Made by a program: the position numbers and the translations under genes
Notes under the pieces: model-generated
Databases searched by the model: none
Told to the model about the DNA's origin: nothing
Seen by the model: only the letters and a program-made list of their open reading frames with translations
In this document: positions 44,683 to 53,805 of the stretch, piece after piece
How the letters are laid out: every line of letters begins with the position of its first letter
Position numbering within the stretch: position 1 is the first letter of the stretch
From: ZC4RG29 sp964521255
GTDB lineage: Bacteria; Bacteroidota; Bacteroidia; Cytophagales; Cyclobacteriaceae
DNA length: 64,000 nt
Direction: 5' to 3'
Assembly: GCA_964521255.1 (NCBI GenBank)
Contig: CAZFRM010000012.1
Span: forward strand, 62,001-126,000

Positions 44683-45423
44683 TTAAACCAGATAAAAGAA
44701 GGTAAACACAAAGACCCATACCAGGTCAACAAAGTGCCAGTACAAACCAACTTTCTCTACCATTTCATAGTGTCCTCTTCTATCGTAAGTACCCATTACT
44801 GTATTGTAGTAGATAAGGAAATTGAAGCACACACCGCTAAAGACGTGAAAGCCGTGAAAACCTGTTATAAAGAAAAAGAATGCAGCAAAATCAGGTGGAC
44901 CATATTGATTATGAACAAGAGATGCTCCGTAATAAGCCAATCCTTTTATATCTGTAGTTCCATGAATGAAGTGAGTCCATTCCCAAGCCTGGCAGGCAAG
45001 AAAAGTGAGACCACCCAAAATAGTCCACAGCATCCATTTCTCAACAGCTTTCCTATCCATGCGATGACCCGCTTCAACGGCTAACACCATGGTAACAGAA
45101 CTCATAATTAGAATAAAAGTCATGATACCAACAAACACCAGGGGCAACGAAACACCATGCAGAAACGGAACGGCTTCAAAAACTCTTTCGGGAATTGGCC
45201 AATAAGCTTGTGAAAAAACAAACTCATCAGGGAGTCCTTCAAAGGCCGGATGAGAAGAGCGAACTAATCCGTAAGTAATCAGTAATGCTGAAAATGTAAA
45301 GGCATCTGATAGCAGGAAAAACCACATCATGAGTTTACCGTAACTGACGCCCATAGGTGAAACGCCACCATCCCATACGGTTTTACCGGGAGCAGGTACA
45401 TTCACAGTTGAGGTGTTTGACAT
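44683..45423 (-). CDS. cytochrome c oxidase subunit III
   Basis: A 246-residue membrane protein of the heme-copper oxidase subunit III family, with about six helices. The conserved FITGFHGFHVFSG and YWHFVDLVWVFVF segments, which are the hallmark of the family, are near the C-terminus. Bacteroidota normally have two adjacent subunit III-like genes, as here. Confidence 0.94.
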   Translation of the reverse strand: MSNTSTVNVPAPGKTVWDGGVSPMGVSYGKLMMWFFLLSDAFTFSALLITYGLVRSSHPAFEGLPDEFVFSQAYWPIPERVFEAVPFLHGVSLPLVFVGIMTFILIMSSVTMVLAVEAGHRMDRKAVEKWMLWTILGGLTFLACQAWEWTHFIHGTTDIKGLAYYGASLVHNQYGPPDFAAFFFFITGFHGFHVFSGVCFNFLIYYNTVMGTYDRRGHYEMVEKVGLYWHFVDLVWVFVFTFFYLV

Positions 45424-45430
45424 ATCGAAA

Positions 45431-45525
45431 TTTAAAGTTTAAGGTCTAAAGTTTAAAGTTTAAGGTTTAAAATTCAAGGTTTAAGGTGCACTAACTTTTA
45501 ACTTTAAACCTTGAACCTTAAACTT
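45431..45525. repeat. hairpin-forming TTTAAGG/CCTTAAA repeat between the two subunit III genes
   Basis: Tandem words of the form GTTTAAAG and GTTTAAGG fill the left side (45431-45485), and the complementary words CTTTAAACCTTGAACC and TTAAACTTTT fill the right side (45499-45525). The two sides can fold into a long AU-rich hairpin. A very similar array lies at 48037-48112 in the same operon. Confidence 0.65.
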
Positions 45526-45527
45526 TT

Positions 45528-46121
45528 TTACCGCGTCCAAATTAAGAACAGCAGCAAATATAGCCAAAGTCCTCCCAAAAAATGCCAGTAGGTAGTACAC
45601 ATTTCCATCTGGGTCAGATTCCTGGAATGAACTTTATATCGCAACGTTGAGAGCAAAACAATAAGCAGAAAAACTACTCCGCTTATGATATGCGCACCAT
45701 GTAATCCCGAAAGCACGTACACAAAAGAACCTGACACAGCGCTTCCACGATCACCTACAAAATAAATATTCTGATCAACCATTTGGCCCCACGCCATTAT
45801 CTGCCCAATCAAAAAAGCTATTCCTAAAATGGATGTAATACTGATAGCAAGTTTTGTTTTCTCCAGTTGATCCCGTTTGGCCGACCAGTAGGCCCACTGC
45901 ATAGTTAAGCTGCTGACAATAATCACCGCTGTATTTACATAAAACAGATTTGGCAAATCAAAGAGTAACCAATTTCCTTCAGCCTGTCTTACAATGTATG
46001 CACTTGTCAACGCCGCAAATAACATCACCACCGTGGCAATAAAGAGCCACATGGCAAACTTCTTTGGATGCATTGACAGCGGCTTGCGCGCTTCTTCTAC
46101 AATTTTTATTTCTGCGGCCAT
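45528..46121 (-). CDS. cytochrome c oxidase subunit III (second copy)
   Basis: A 197-residue protein with five membrane helices in the subunit III family: KFAMWLFIATVVMLFAALTS near the start, VLSGLHGAHIISGV and TTYWHFLGGLWLYLLLFL at the end. It is shorter than the copy at 44683, and the two together probably supply a split or duplicated subunit III. The start is six bases from the end of cyoE. Confidence 0.93.
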   Translation of the reverse strand: MAAEIKIVEEARKPLSMHPKKFAMWLFIATVVMLFAALTSAYIVRQAEGNWLLFDLPNLFYVNTAVIIVSSLTMQWAYWSAKRDQLEKTKLAISITSILGIAFLIGQIMAWGQMVDQNIYFVGDRGSAVSGSFVYVLSGLHGAHIISGVVFLLIVLLSTLRYKVHSRNLTQMEMCTTYWHFLGGLWLYLLLFLIWTR

Positions 46122-46127
46122 AACTGT

Positions 46128-47015
46128 CTACACTTTATCTAGCAAGTAAGCAATCTGTACTATAGGCAAATACAAAAACGAACCAAACATAATTCTCATC
46201 GCCGACTTCCTATTACCATCTTTCATGAGTGAAAAAGTCTGCGCGAAAAATAACACACCGCATACCGTTGCCACCACAGCGGAATAAATTCCCGTGATGC
46301 CAAAGGTTGCCGGTAATAATCCAAGCGGAATGAGAAACATTGTATAGATCATGATCTGAATTGCTGTGTTCAAATCTTTTTGACCACCAGAAGGCAAGAG
46401 TTTAAATCCGGCTTTTTTATAATCTTCATCCGCCACCCAGGCAATAGCCCAGAAGTGAGGAAACTGCCAGATGAACTGAATTCCAAAAATAATCCACGCT
46501 TCATAAGACAATCCCCCTGTTGCTGCGGTCCAACCCAACAAAGGTGGCAACGCTCCGGGAATTGCGCCAACAAATACTGCTATCGGTCCAACACGTTTCA
46601 GTGGTGTATATACAAAGCTGTATAATAACATGGACACTATTGAAAGTATGGTAGTAAGCGGATTAGTAAATACGAAAAGAATTGTAATGCCCAGTGTTGC
46701 ACAAATCACGGCAAACCAGGTGGCTTCTGTTTCTGAAACACGATAAGTAGGCAAAGGTCGATTCATTGTCCTGCTCATCAGCTTGTCCAGATCTTTTTCA
46801 AGAATCTGGTTAATGGTAACCGATGCTCCTGAAAGCAAAAATCCTCCGATAAATAATAATGTTAAAGTGGTCAGATTTGCCGTGGGACTGGCGAGAATAA
46901 ATCCAAATGAACAAGAGAAAGCAACCAGGAATGATAGCCGGAATTTTAGCAGCTCAAAATAAGCCTTTGCTTTGTTGACTGCTATTGCACTTCCTAAAAG
47001 TTGTCCGGCAAACAT
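46128..47015 (-). CDS. cyoE: protoheme IX farnesyltransferase (heme O synthase)
   Basis: Adds a farnesyl group to heme B to make heme O, the precursor of heme A. The 295-residue UbiA-family membrane protein has the polyprenyl-diphosphate site NQILEKDLDKLMSRTMNRP and the second acidic loop DEDYKKAGFKLLP. The gene starts with no gap after ctaA, and the pair makes heme A for the oxidase encoded around it. Confidence 0.95.
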   Translation of the reverse strand: MFAGQLLGSAIAVNKAKAYFELLKFRLSFLVAFSCSFGFILASPTANLTTLTLLFIGGFLLSGASVTINQILEKDLDKLMSRTMNRPLPTYRVSETEATWFAVICATLGITILFVFTNPLTTILSIVSMLLYSFVYTPLKRVGPIAVFVGAIPGALPPLLGWTAATGGLSYEAWIIFGIQFIWQFPHFWAIAWVADEDYKKAGFKLLPSGGQKDLNTAIQIMIYTMFLIPLGLLPATFGITGIYSAVVATVCGVLFFAQTFSLMKDGNRKSAMRIMFGSFLYLPIVQIAYLLDKV

Positions 47016-48029
47016 CTACTTTGTTAAAATGGTTTTATTGCTTCTTATAACCTCAAACAGCAAATAGGCAAGCATTCCAAACGTGCCGGTAGCCAGGAAT
47101 AAATGCACCGGTTGCAAGTAAGGAGGAACTGCCAGATATGCCATTCCTGTACCACTTAAAATGGTCCCCAAAATTAAAAGGATTAGGGTAAGTGGGAAAA
47201 CTTTTGACGACTGAGTTTTGACCAATTTGATAATTAATCCTACGTGTAAAATGAGCACAACCCACGAAAATGACCGATGTAAAAAGAAGTCGATTCCCAG
47301 GTTGGCAATCCAGTTATTTCTGTCAAGCGTTTGTGCCAGTTGGTCAATAATTTCACGTACCCGTGTCCCCATCAAAGTTTGAATTAGCAGAACAGCCATA
47401 CAAGCCAGAACCCATCCAACGGACAAGGAATCACGCATAATTGAGACTTGCCCGTTTGTACGGTGTACCAGGTAAACCAGCATCAAGACAATCAACAATG
47501 CTAAGAACATATGTACTGTGATTGTCCAGGGAGTAAGATTGGTTGAAACGACTACCGATCCGATCCAGCCCTGAAAGCCCACCAGTATGAAGGAGGATAC
47601 CGCAATTATAACAAGCTTGGGATCAATAGATCGATAGCGGAGTGAAACCACAGCCACGGCAAAAATCATGAAGCCAATGACCACACCAACAAGCCGGTTT
47701 ACATATTCAATCCAGGTTTTGACAACATTAAAGTCAGCTTCCTCTCTGATGGATTCATCATTCATCAATTCGTTTGCCGTTTCATTGAGTCCGAAAGCAG
47801 TGAGATACTTTGCGAATCGCTCGTTCTTTTTGTGGCGATACTGAGAATAATATTCCTTATAATTTTCCGGAAGCTCAGCAACTGATGTAGGAGGAGTCCA
47901 TTTTCCAAAACATTTCGGCCAATCAGGACAGCCCATACCAGAGCCGGTGCTTCTTACAATTCCGCCCACCAAAATTAAAATGTAAACTGCGATCAAGGTA
48001 GAAAAACATAGCCTGTGAAATGACCGCAT
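47016..48029 (-). CDS. ctaA: heme A synthase (COX15/CtaA family)
   Basis: Oxidises the C8 methyl of heme O to give heme A. The 337-residue protein has about eight membrane helices and the signature GGIVRSTGSGMGCPDWPKCF near the N-terminus, with heme-binding His residues in the helices (TVHMFLALL, LHVGLI, PVHLFLATG). It sits between coxA and cyoE. Confidence 0.95.
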   Translation of the reverse strand: MRSFHRLCFSTLIAVYILILVGGIVRSTGSGMGCPDWPKCFGKWTPPTSVAELPENYKEYYSQYRHKKNERFAKYLTAFGLNETANELMNDESIREEADFNVVKTWIEYVNRLVGVVIGFMIFAVAVVSLRYRSIDPKLVIIAVSSFILVGFQGWIGSVVVSTNLTPWTITVHMFLALLIVLMLVYLVHRTNGQVSIMRDSLSVGWVLACMAVLLIQTLMGTRVREIIDQLAQTLDRNNWIANLGIDFFLHRSFSWVVLILHVGLIIKLVKTQSSKVFPLTLILLILGTILSGTGMAYLAVPPYLQPVHLFLATGTFGMLAYLLFEVIRSNKTILTK

Positions 48030-48036
48030 TGCCTAA

Positions 48037-48112
48037 GGTTTAACGTTTAAAGTTTAATGTTTAATGTTCAGGAATTTCACCTTAAACTTTAAACCTTAAA
48101 CCTTAAACTTTC
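48037..48112. repeat. hairpin-forming TTTAAGG/CCTTAAA repeat between coxA and ctaA
   Basis: The left side carries AAGGTTTAACGTTTAAAG and GTTTAATGTTTAATG; the right side carries CACCTTAAACTTTAAACC and TTAAACCTTAAACTTTC. The two sides are complementary over most of their length. It is the same family as the array at 45431-45525. Confidence 0.65.
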
Positions 48113-50004
48113 TAATGCTTCTTATGTTCCGAATCAATGATTATTGTGCCCTGACTATCCGAGGTTTCCAGTTTGATCAGTTCGTTTTCGTGAGGAAGAT
48201 TCGATTCAGGCGTTTCGGAATATGGAATATGCTGAGGAATGAAATCATCCTTAGCGCCGGGCTTACTGTAATCATACGGCCAACGATACACTGCCGGTAT
48301 TTCACCGATCCAGTTACCATGCCCGGGATTTCGTGGTGTTGTCCATTCCAGGGTTGTAGAATTCCATGGGTTCAACGGTGCTAATCGTCCGCGGAAAATA
48401 CTATAGAAGAAATTAAACAGGAATATGAACTGCGCACTCAACGTTATAATTGCTGCAATACTCACTAACATGTTCAGATCGGTAAAACCGCTGAAGGTTT
48501 CAAAGTTTGTAAAAGAATAATACCTTCTTGGAAAACCAGCGATACCGATGTAGTGCATTGGGAAAAACACAAGGTAAACTCCGGCAAAAGTTACCCAGAA
48601 GTGAATGTATCCCAATTTATCATCCATCATTCGACCAAACATCTTAGGGAACCAGTGATAAATACCGGCAAGCATTCCAAAGAAAGAAGCGCTACCCATC
48701 ACAAGATGGAAGTGTGCCACAACAAAGTATGTATCGTGAAGCTGAATATCAATGGCAGAGTTACCGAGGAATATCCCTGTAATACCTCCGGTAAGGAAGA
48801 ATGAAACAAGACCGATAGAAAACAACATGCCTGGCGTAAATCGAATATTACCTTTCCACAGGGTTGTGACGTAGTTGAAAATCTTTACCGCTGATGGAAC
48901 AGCAATGATCAATGTTAACAACATGAAGATTGATCCGAGGAAAGGATTCATCCCCGTTACAAACATGTGGTGCGCCCATACAATGAATGAGAGAATAGCA
49001 ATAAAGAGCATTGATCCCACCATCGCTTTGTAACCAAAGATTGGCTTTCGCGAATTGGTGGCAATAATTTCAGATGTAATACCCAGCGCTGGAAGTAGTA
49101 CAATGTACACTTCAGGGTGACCCAGGAACCAGAACAAATGCTGGAACAAAATCGGGCTACCGCCGATGTGAGGTAACGCTTCACCACCAATGTAAATATC
49201 GGAGAGATAAAAACTCGTACCGAAACTTCTGTCGAAAATAAGAAGAAGTGCTGCAGCGAATAGTACGGGGAATGAAAGCAAACCGATTATTGCTGTAAAG
49301 AAGAACGCCCAAATAGTAAGCGGCATTCTTGAAAAAGACATTCCGCGTGTGCGTAAATTGATAACCGTTGTGATGTAGTTAATACCACCCAGAAGGGTAC
49401 TTACAATGAATAACGCCATCGCTACCAGCCAAAGCGTCATGCCGTCACCAGAACCTTTCATGGCCTGAGGCAATGCACTTAATGGTGGATAGATCGTCCA
49501 TCCTCCACTGGCAGGCCCGGTGCTTAAGAATAGTGATACAAACATGATCACACTGGATAAGAAAAAGAACCAGTATGAAAGCATATTCATGAATCCGGAA
49601 GCCATATCTCTTGCTCCTACCTGCAACGGAATCAGAAAATTAGAGAAAGTACCGCTTAGTCCGGCCGTTAGTACAAAGAAAACCATGATAGTTCCGTGCA
49701 TGGTAACAAGAGCAAGGAAAAATTCAGGATCGAGTTGTCCTTCCGGTGTAATCCATTCACCAAGAACGGGCTTTAACCACTCAAGCTTCATGTTGGGAAA
49801 TCCCAACTGAAGACGAAAGATCACTGAAAGTGTTCCTCCTAATAGCGCCCAAAAAATACCGGTGATCAGGAATTGTTTTGCAATTACCTTATGATCCTGG
49901 CTGAATATATAGGTTGTCCAAAAATTACCATGATGATGTTCATCGTGACCGTGATCATCGTGGTGGTGAACATCATGCTGGGTATGAATATCTGTTGTTG
50001 CCAT
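48112..50004 (-). CDS. coxA: cytochrome c oxidase subunit I
   Basis: The catalytic subunit of an A1-type heme-copper oxidase, which reduces oxygen and pumps protons. The 630-residue protein has about twelve helices, with the CuB/heme a3 ligand region WFLGHPEVYIVLLPALG (including the D-channel Glu of A1 oxidases), VWAHHMFVTGMNP and the DTYFVVAHFHLVMG segment. The N-terminus is unusually His-rich: 12 or so His within the first 26 residues (HDVHHHDDHGHDEHHH), which could bind metal. The gene follows coxB after 14 bases. Confidence 0.96.
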   Translation of the reverse strand: MATTDIHTQHDVHHHDDHGHDEHHHGNFWTTYIFSQDHKVIAKQFLITGIFWALLGGTLSVIFRLQLGFPNMKLEWLKPVLGEWITPEGQLDPEFFLALVTMHGTIMVFFVLTAGLSGTFSNFLIPLQVGARDMASGFMNMLSYWFFFLSSVIMFVSLFLSTGPASGGWTIYPPLSALPQAMKGSGDGMTLWLVAMALFIVSTLLGGINYITTVINLRTRGMSFSRMPLTIWAFFFTAIIGLLSFPVLFAAALLLIFDRSFGTSFYLSDIYIGGEALPHIGGSPILFQHLFWFLGHPEVYIVLLPALGITSEIIATNSRKPIFGYKAMVGSMLFIAILSFIVWAHHMFVTGMNPFLGSIFMLLTLIIAVPSAVKIFNYVTTLWKGNIRFTPGMLFSIGLVSFFLTGGITGIFLGNSAIDIQLHDTYFVVAHFHLVMGSASFFGMLAGIYHWFPKMFGRMMDDKLGYIHFWVTFAGVYLVFFPMHYIGIAGFPRRYYSFTNFETFSGFTDLNMLVSIAAIITLSAQFIFLFNFFYSIFRGRLAPLNPWNSTTLEWTTPRNPGHGNWIGEIPAVYRWPYDYSKPGAKDDFIPQHIPYSETPESNLPHENELIKLETSDSQGTIIIDSEHKKH

Positions 50005-50018
50005 CGCTTAAATTTCTT

Positions 50019-51110
50019 TTAATTTGACCCCGTGACTGTTACCGTACTGCTTTGTGCTGCAGCTTCAACTGCCTCCACTGGAATACCCGCTTTAATCATT
50101 GCAGCTTCACGCAAATTAGCAGGCACTTTTTCCAGGTAAGAAGGATTTTGTTTCAGCCACGCCTCCTGACTGGCCTTCCATTTCTCAAATGTTTCTTCAT
50201 CATCAACTACTACCTGCATTCTCATGGAGAAGTGTCCCTTTCCACAAATCTCTGTACAAGCCAACTCGTAATTAAAATTTGGATTGCCCAGTTCCTTCCG
50301 CATTTCCTCCGTAGTTTTTGTAGCAATAAATTTGAACTGTGTCGGCATACCGGGAACGGCATCCATTTTCACCCTGAAGTGTGGTAAAAAAACACTGTGC
50401 AATACATCCTTTGCCCTGATCTTCAACAGCACTTCCTTTCCTTTGGGAATGTGAAGTTCAAGTGACTTGAAATCATCAAAGGAATTTTTATCCGTAAGAT
50501 CTAAACCAAATTCATTTCCAAAATTGTCAATGAGTTTGAAATTATATTTACCAAGTTCATTATCCTTTACACCGGGATATCGCGCTGTCCATGCAAACTG
50601 CTGGGCGACCAGTTCAACTACCTCTGCGTCTTTTGATGCAGGACCTGTAATATCATTCCATGCACTTAACCCTGTAAAGATCAACACTGCCAATACAATG
50701 GCCGGGATGATCGTCCATGCTAATTCCAGGTAATGGTTGTCAGGATAGTATTTTGCTTTTTGGCCTTCACGATATTGGTACTTATACAAAAACCAGAACA
50801 TGATGATACTGATGATCACAAAGGCTATTACCGTTATTGCCATTGTAATCCAGAATAAGGTATCCGTCCACGCACCGTGCTTTGAGGCAACGGGTAAATT
50901 ATAATCATCAAAATGAGCAAAAGAGTACCAAAAGAAGCCGCCAATGCTTGCCACCATGAACACAATAAACAAAGTCGCATTCAAGCTATTACTTGAATCT
51001 ATTCTTGTTTCTTTCGCACCCTTTGCCAAGCTTACCAAACTGCTTAACCGGAAGATCAGATAAAAAATGACCAGCAGCAGAAGTACACCTAAACCAATAA
51101 TCAGATTCAT
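50019..51110 (-). CDS. coxB: cytochrome c oxidase subunit II
   Basis: Carries the CuA centre that accepts electrons from cytochrome c. The 363-residue protein has three hydrophobic segments near the N-terminus (one extra compared with the usual two) and a CuA domain with HSVFLPHFRVKMDAVPGM and CTEICGKGHFSMRM. No fused heme c domain is present. The ATG at 51110 is preferred to a TTG seven codons upstream. Confidence 0.95.
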   Translation of the reverse strand: MNLIIGLGVLLLLVIFYLIFRLSSLVSLAKGAKETRIDSSNSLNATLFIVFMVASIGGFFWYSFAHFDDYNLPVASKHGAWTDTLFWITMAITVIAFVIISIIMFWFLYKYQYREGQKAKYYPDNHYLELAWTIIPAIVLAVLIFTGLSAWNDITGPASKDAEVVELVAQQFAWTARYPGVKDNELGKYNFKLIDNFGNEFGLDLTDKNSFDDFKSLELHIPKGKEVLLKIRAKDVLHSVFLPHFRVKMDAVPGMPTQFKFIATKTTEEMRKELGNPNFNYELACTEICGKGHFSMRMQVVVDDEETFEKWKASQEAWLKQNPSYLEKVPANLREAAMIKAGIPVEAVEAAAQSSTVTVTGSN

Positions 51111-51134
51111 AATATTTTCTTCTATATACAATTA

Positions 51135-52532
51135 TTAAATATGGTGATGCAGACTCTCTTCCAACATCGGATGATTTTTTCCAATCAATGGCATTTTCGA
51201 AAGACTGGAAAGCACAACGAGGAAAAACACTGAGAGGAAAATAAGCGCTGTGCCAATCTCAAGCAAACCAAGGCCACCGTTTTCCTGCATAACACCAGGG
51301 GTAACCATATTGTAAAAATCAAACCAATGACCGATGATCACTATGGGGCAAACCAATTTCAAGGTTGAAAGTTGGCGCTTGGCGTCTCTTGTCATAAACA
51401 ACAAGAACGGTAATACAAAGTTCAGTATCAGGTTAGTATAGAAAATCCAGCTATATGGACTTGTGTGCATACGTTCTATGAAATAGACCGTTTCTTCGGG
51501 AATGTTCGCATAATAAATCAACAGGAATTGGCCGAACCAGATGTATGTCCAGAAGATTGAAAAAGCGAAGACAAATTTTCCCAGGTCGTGAACGTGATTT
51601 GCGTTAACAATCTTGAGATAACCTGCGCTTTTTAAGTGAGCAACAATTAATGTTATAAAGGCTAATCCTGTCACCCACCAGCTCGCAAATACATACCAGC
51701 CAAACATAGTACTGAACCAGTGTGTATCGATACTCATCACCCAATCCCACGCGGCAACAGATGAACTAACAGCAAAGAATATGAGGAACCATGTAGAAGT
51801 TATCCTGTTTTTATACCAATGCGTTGGAGAAGCATCAATATCTTCAGCTATCATTCTTCTTTTTATCTGAAGAAAGAACCAGTACCATAAGCCAAAGAAA
51901 ATTACCATTCTCAAAATGAAGAACAACGGAAACTTTCCGGCAACGAGAGGCCAAAAGAAATAAGGTGCTTTACCGTTGATTATTTTGTCAAAAGTAGGAT
52001 TAGGTTGTCCATTCTCCAGTTTCTCACCATATAAATAACCATGCGTCCAGTGAAACACATCATGGCTTACTGCAAACCATAACCCTAATGTTAACAAACC
52101 TGCAATCGGCAACCAATGTGCCATGGCAAGTGGAACTCTTAGAATACCGGCTGACCATCCGGCCTGTGCTGCATATTGAATAGCAACAAAGAAAAGTCCG
52201 ATGATGCCAAGACCAACAAAGTAGATGTTGTTCATCCATAAGGTTGTGTACAATCTCTTCAACCAGTGTGCAGTTTCATGATGCGCTCCATGTTCTTCCT
52301 GCGCATGACCTGCTGATGCAGCTTCATCGTGCTGAAGACTGGCTGTTAATTCCTGAGATGTCTGAACCGAAGCATGCCCTCCTTCTTCATGATGACCAGC
52401 ACCGGTCATAGCCAGGACAAGGCCGAGAATAAAGAGAACTATTCCCGTTCCCAACAAGTAGAAAAACTTCCGCTTTGTTTCCGGCTTGAAAATGTATTGT
52501 TCGCTTTCTACAGTTATATGCGTATGAGCCAT
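51135..52532 (-). CDS. actF: alternative complex III subunit ActF (quinol:cytochrome c oxidoreductase)
   Basis: A 465-residue, ten-helix membrane subunit of alternative complex III, a functional replacement for the bc1 complex. It belongs to the NrfD-like/polysulfide-reductase membrane family, with segments such as HWLPIAGLLTLGLWFAVSHD and PYSWIFYTNLILNFVLPFLL. A His/Glu-rich stretch (about 48-88, GHHEEGGHASV and HGAHHETAH) extends between the first and second helices. It directly precedes coxB. Confidence 0.93.
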   Translation of the reverse strand: MAHTHITVESEQYIFKPETKRKFFYLLGTGIVLFILGLVLAMTGAGHHEEGGHASVQTSQELTASLQHDEAASAGHAQEEHGAHHETAHWLKRLYTTLWMNNIYFVGLGIIGLFFVAIQYAAQAGWSAGILRVPLAMAHWLPIAGLLTLGLWFAVSHDVFHWTHGYLYGEKLENGQPNPTFDKIINGKAPYFFWPLVAGKFPLFFILRMVIFFGLWYWFFLQIKRRMIAEDIDASPTHWYKNRITSTWFLIFFAVSSSVAAWDWVMSIDTHWFSTMFGWYVFASWWVTGLAFITLIVAHLKSAGYLKIVNANHVHDLGKFVFAFSIFWTYIWFGQFLLIYYANIPEETVYFIERMHTSPYSWIFYTNLILNFVLPFLLFMTRDAKRQLSTLKLVCPIVIIGHWFDFYNMVTPGVMQENGGLGLLEIGTALIFLSVFFLVVLSSLSKMPLIGKNHPMLEESLHHHI

Positions 52533-52589
52533 TTTTGTTCGATTATCTGCTACTCAGTTTTATCTAATTGTCTTTACCTAATTGTCGAA

Positions 52590-53228
52590 TTACTTTTGTA
52601 AAGTCTTCACATACTTTGCAATCTTCCAGCGGTCTTCAGGACTAATCTGAGAACCATGTGCCCACATCAAACCTTTTCCTTCTGTTATCACATGAAAGAT
52701 GTGACCTTCTGAAATATCTTTTAAAGCGTCACTGGTAAGGTTAGCAACACCTGCATACTTTGGCTGGCCTTCAAACTCAGCTACTTTTCCGTCAGCTTTA
52801 CCTTTAGCGCCATGGCAATGATCACAATATATATCGTACAGTATTTTACCATCGGCTATTACAGCCACTGTTGAGTCAAGAGGATTTTTTAACGTTCGGG
52901 CTGCATAAGCAACGCTGTCTTTTGGAATTCTGTAAGGAAGCCAACCTTGAGGATTGCGCTTTACGGTATTCTTTACAGGCTCACGCATATTCATACCGTG
53001 AGGGTTAAGCTTGTTGGAATTGAAGAACTCTGCGTGACCGTCTGGATAATCAATTGAAGTGAGCCAACGCCCTGCGGTTGTGTCGTTAATTTGCGTGAGG
53101 GGATCGTAAGGCACAGAGTGATACATGTTGGGGGCATATTCCAATCCCGGGTTATCACCTCCTGCTCCACAACCTGCCAGAATCATTGCAGTTCCTACTC
53201 CTAATACAAAGCTTTTTATCAAGCGCAT
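52590..53228 (-). CDS. actE: alternative complex III subunit ActE (monoheme cytochrome c lipoprotein)
   Basis: A 212-residue lipoprotein (AMILAGC, lipobox Cys) with one CDHCH heme c site and an axial Met probably in KGLMWAHG. It is the electron-exit cytochrome of the Act complex. I prefer the ATG at 53228 (MRLIKSFVLGV), which gives a normal signal; an upstream ATG at 53264 would overlap actD by 20 bases. Confidence 0.93.
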   Translation of the reverse strand: MRLIKSFVLGVGTAMILAGCGAGGDNPGLEYAPNMYHSVPYDPLTQINDTTAGRWLTSIDYPDGHAEFFNSNKLNPHGMNMREPVKNTVKRNPQGWLPYRIPKDSVAYAARTLKNPLDSTVAVIADGKILYDIYCDHCHGAKGKADGKVAEFEGQPKYAGVANLTSDALKDISEGHIFHVITEGKGLMWAHGSQISPEDRWKIAKYVKTLQK

Positions 53229-53244
53229 AGTATATCGAGACTTG

Positions 53245-53775
53245 TTATTCAAAACTCTTTTCATTTACTTCTTCAGCTCCGGCATCTTTCAATATCCGGG
53301 AAATTTCTTCTTTACTTTTATCATTATTCAAAGCAAGATCGATCGCCATTACATGTTTGTCATCCGTGCTGCGAATATCAAACTGACGTGGCCACCGGTA
53401 TGGTTTCATATCATTAACGATCATGAATGTAGCCACCATTCCAAGCGATGCCAGCAAAACGGTTAACTCGAATGTAACCGGGATGAATGGAGGTAATGAA
53501 GCAAAGTTCTTTCCTCCGATGATCATGGGCCAGTCATAACCCAGCATCCATATCTGCATAATGAGCGCCAGGGAAGTACCTGTCAATCCAAAAAGGAACG
53601 CGGCAATAGGAAGACGTGACCGGGTGTAACCCAGTACTTCATCCAAACCGTGAACAGGGAATGGCGTGAATACTTCATGTATCTTAACGCCCTTACCTCT
53701 TATTTTGGTAACCGCGCTGAGAAGAACATCCTCGTCATTAAAAACCCCGACTATAAAATGCTTATCTGCGTCCAT
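53245..53775 (-). CDS. actD: alternative complex III subunit ActD (DUF3341)
   Basis: A 176-residue membrane protein of the DUF3341 family. The N-terminal cytoplasmic segment (VGVFNDEDVLLSAVTKIRGK, KIHEVFTPFPVHGLDEVLG) and two membrane helices (about 55-80 and 100-120) match ActD of the alternative complex III. It lies between actC and actE in the expected order. Confidence 0.93.
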   Translation of the reverse strand: MDADKHFIVGVFNDEDVLLSAVTKIRGKGVKIHEVFTPFPVHGLDEVLGYTRSRLPIAAFLFGLTGTSLALIMQIWMLGYDWPMIIGGKNFASLPPFIPVTFELTVLLASLGMVATFMIVNDMKPYRWPRQFDIRSTDDKHVMAIDLALNNDKSKEEISRILKDAGAEEVNEKSFE

Positions 53776-53805
53776 TCTTTTTTAGTTCTTTAATCTCAAT
53801 ACATC

